A DNA stretch of 64,000 nt from positions 23,412-87,411 of the forward strand of contig JAJDUU010000043.1 of assembly GCA_022826485.1 (NCBI GenBank), given 5' to 3'. A program made the translations under genes and the position numbers. A model generated the notes under the pieces. It had not been told where the DNA came from, did not search any database, and worked only from the letters and a program-made list of their open reading frames with translations. This document shows, piece after piece, positions 62,391 to 64,000 of this stretch. The DNA comes from Chloroflexota bacterium (GTDB lineage: Bacteria > Chloroflexota > UBA11872). Numbering within the stretch: position 1 is the stretch's first letter; each line of letters starts with the position of its first letter.

Positions 62391-62644
62391 ATGCATCCAT
62401 ACCATTCCGACATCTATCGGGGCTACGCCGAGCGCCGGGGCTGGGACCCGCGCACGACATGGTCGGAGGACCAACGCGCATCGGCCATCCGGGGCTTGCG
62501 CGAGCTAGGTCATGCCGTGATGGCGCCTGGGCGCCGCCGCTGGGCGTGGACGAGTTGGGGCGGCTGGGGCTGTATGGCCAGTGTCGAGATCCCGAAGGTC
62601 GGTATGTGCGCATCATCGCGAGTAGGCTCCCGCACAGCGATTGA
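62391..62644 (+). pseudogene. Frameshifted small gene remnant
   Basis: The 5' part reads MHPYHSDIYRGYAERRGWD... in one frame; the 3' part DELGRLGLYGQCRDPEGRY in another, which joins near 62525 if one base is altered. Either half alone looks unnatural. Family unknown. Confidence 0.35.
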
Positions 62645-62728
62645 CGCGCGACGGAAGGCGGCGGGCTCGTGGGCGAGAAAAGGACGCCTCTAGACAATCG
62701 GTAATCTTGGCAAGCATGCGCCCCAATC

Positions 62729-62764
62729 CGTTCTACAGCCCCTTCGACACGCTCAGGGCGAACG
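62729..62764. repeat. Dispersed palindrome, family G
   Basis: CCGTT...AACGG arms around CCCTTCGACACGCTCAGGG. The inner motif is a repeat known from many genomes; one copy here. Confidence 0.6.
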
Positions 62765-62832
62765 GATCGGGATGCCTACCGGCTTAGCCGGAGCTTTCCG
62801 AGCCATTCCAACAAGATTGGAGATGCTGACTT

Positions 62833-63822
62833 GTGATCGTCGCTAATCGTCCGGCTGCCTCGGCCCTGGCCCGGGTGACGGAAGCCGGCGCGGTGGCCGC
62901 GGCGCGGGCCATGGGACACGGCGACGGCAAGCACGCCGACTCGCTGGCCGTGGACGCCATGCGCACCGCGCTCGACCAGGTCGGTCTGGCAGGCCGCATT
63001 GTGATCGGCGAGGGCGAGCGGGACGAAGCGCCGATGCTCTTCATCGGCGAAACCGTGGGACCGGAAACCGGCACGCCGTTCGACATTGCGGTAGACCCGC
63101 TCGAAGGCACGAACCTGGTGGCCGGCGGCCTGCCGAATGCCGTGGCCACCATGGCAATCGCCGAGCGGGGCGGCCTGCTGAACGCCCCCGACACGTACAT
63201 GGACAAGCTGATCGTCGGCCCGCCGGCCGCCGGCCGGGTGAGCCTGGATTACTCGGTTCGCGAGAACTTGCAGATCATTGCCGATACGCTGCGTCGAGGG
63301 ATCGCCGATCTGACCGTGGTGGTGCTGGACCGCCCGCGCCATGAGTCGCTCATCGAAGAGATTCGTGCGGCCGGCGCGCGCATCAAGCTCATCAGCGACG
63401 GCGACCTGACGGCGGCGGTGTCGGTGGCCGTGGCGGGGACCGCCGACCACGCGGTGATGGGCATCGGCGGCGCGCCGGAGGGCGTGCTGGCCGCGGCGGC
63501 CCTGCGCTGCCTGGGCGGCGAGATTCAGGCGCGGTTCAGGCCGCGGGACGAGTCCGATCGGAAACGGCTGGCGGCGATGGGAGTCGACGACGCCGAAGGC
63601 CGGATCTTCCGAACCGAGGACCTGGCCAGCGGCAACCAGCTCGCGGTGGCGATCACCGGCGTGACCGACGGCGACCTGCTGCGCGGGGTGCGGTTCTTCG
63701 GCGGCGGCGCGCGAACGCACTCCCTGCTAATGGACCTGCCGTCGTCGGTGATTCGCTTCGTGGACAGCATCCAGATACTCGACCGCGCAAACCTCGGTCC
63801 GGTGCGTCTGGGGCCGACGTAG
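62833..63822 (+). CDS. glpX: Fructose-1,6-bisphosphatase class II (GlpX)
   Basis: 329 residues. GlpX motifs: IVIGEGERDEAPMLFIGE and DIAVDPLEGTNLVAGG (metal site), HAVMGIGGAPEGVLAAAALR and KLISDGDLTAAV. It dephosphorylates fructose 1,6-bisphosphate for gluconeogenesis. GTG start; flanked upstream by a family G palindrome. Confidence 0.95.
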   Translation: MIVANRPAASALARVTEAGAVAAARAMGHGDGKHADSLAVDAMRTALDQVGLAGRIVIGEGERDEAPMLFIGETVGPETGTPFDIAVDPLEGTNLVAGGLPNAVATMAIAERGGLLNAPDTYMDKLIVGPPAAGRVSLDYSVRENLQIIADTLRRGIADLTVVVLDRPRHESLIEEIRAAGARIKLISDGDLTAAVSVAVAGTADHAVMGIGGAPEGVLAAAALRCLGGEIQARFRPRDESDRKRLAAMGVDDAEGRIFRTEDLASGNQLAVAITGVTDGDLLRGVRFFGGGARTHSLLMDLPSSVIRFVDSIQILDRANLGPVRLGPT

Positions 63823-64000
63823 GTGACGCGCCGCGCGCTCCCCCTCGTCCCTTGTCGCGACACGATGGCGAGGCTGACAACATGCGCGTCGGCAACGGCG
63901 TCCCCGCATCCCAACCTAGAACCCAAGGGCGAAGGGGCCGGACCAAATCCAACCCAGTTACCCGGGGGGGGAGGGGCCGGCCCACACGCCACACTCGTGC
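63823..64000. other. Window end without recognised gene
   Basis: 178 bases following glpX; low-complexity G/C runs near 63962-63983. Nothing supported. Confidence 0.6.

Noticed and set aside
63962..63983. G/C runs at the window end
   Set aside because: Low complexity only; no gene or hairpin can be supported.

Overview
The window is GC-rich, densely coded bacterial chromosome. It most resembles a Chloroflexota genome, perhaps a Dehalococcoidia/SAR202-type lineage. That is inferred from the gene mix: PdxS/PdxT vitamin B6 synthesis, a DarA-type c-di-AMP receptor after tmk, a SufCBD-Rieske-SufS-SufU operon, MurJ without any LPS genes, GH57 and GT4 glucan enzymes, and many short dispersed palindromes. 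No rRNA, tRNA, CRISPR array or intact transposase is visible.

Layout. 1-4655 (+): end of pdxS, pdxT, a GNAT-like protein, an AAA+ ATPase, tmk and darA, nearly all overlapping. 4.8-7.1 kb: an aminotransferase and a two-domain acetyltransferase. 7.1-13.2 kb (-): a five-gene overlapping operon whose core is a Mre11/SbcD-like plus Rad50/SbcC-like pair. Both proteins keep their family architecture but have lost every catalytic motif I can check. It lies just downstream of dinB and lexA (13.3-15.6 kb). 15.8-22.6 kb: metabolic genes (cyclophilin-like fold protein, GH15, nucleoside hydrolase, PPIase lipoprotein, MOSC, GNAT, 2-hydroxyacid dehydrogenase). 22.6-24.1 kb: two toxin-antitoxin modules, Phd/VapC and RHH/MazF. 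24.7-28.9 kb (-): a GT4, GH57, GT4 glucan cluster. 29.2-38.7 kb (+): murJ, lepA and the nusA-ylxR-infB-rbfA-truB-ribF translation operon.

38.7-43.0 kb holds an accessory pair: a 1235-residue zinc-finger/nuclease-like/RecQ-type helicase fusion, followed by a coiled-coil protein with a C-terminal membrane anchor. This is the strongest candidate for an undescribed defence-type system. 43.2-51.2 kb: a thioredoxin-fold protein coupled to a Crp-family regulator, GGT, two anchored proteins of unknown function, a homocysteine methyltransferase, an MFS transporter and a KamA-type radical SAM enzyme. 51.7-57.4 kb (+): the suf operon. 57.4-62.7 kb: an island of small unknown or membrane proteins around a DNA methyltransferase-HNH fusion, with two frameshifted genes and in-frame tandem duplications, apparently a decaying mobile element. 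62.8-63.8 kb: glpX.

At least six families of short hairpin repeats fill the intergenic gaps. Several copies carry compensatory stem changes, so the hairpin itself appears to be under selection. Start codons were re-chosen from Shine-Dalgarno spacing, overlaps and family N-termini. Two genes (ylxR and the GH57 enzyme) seem to need a CTG start.
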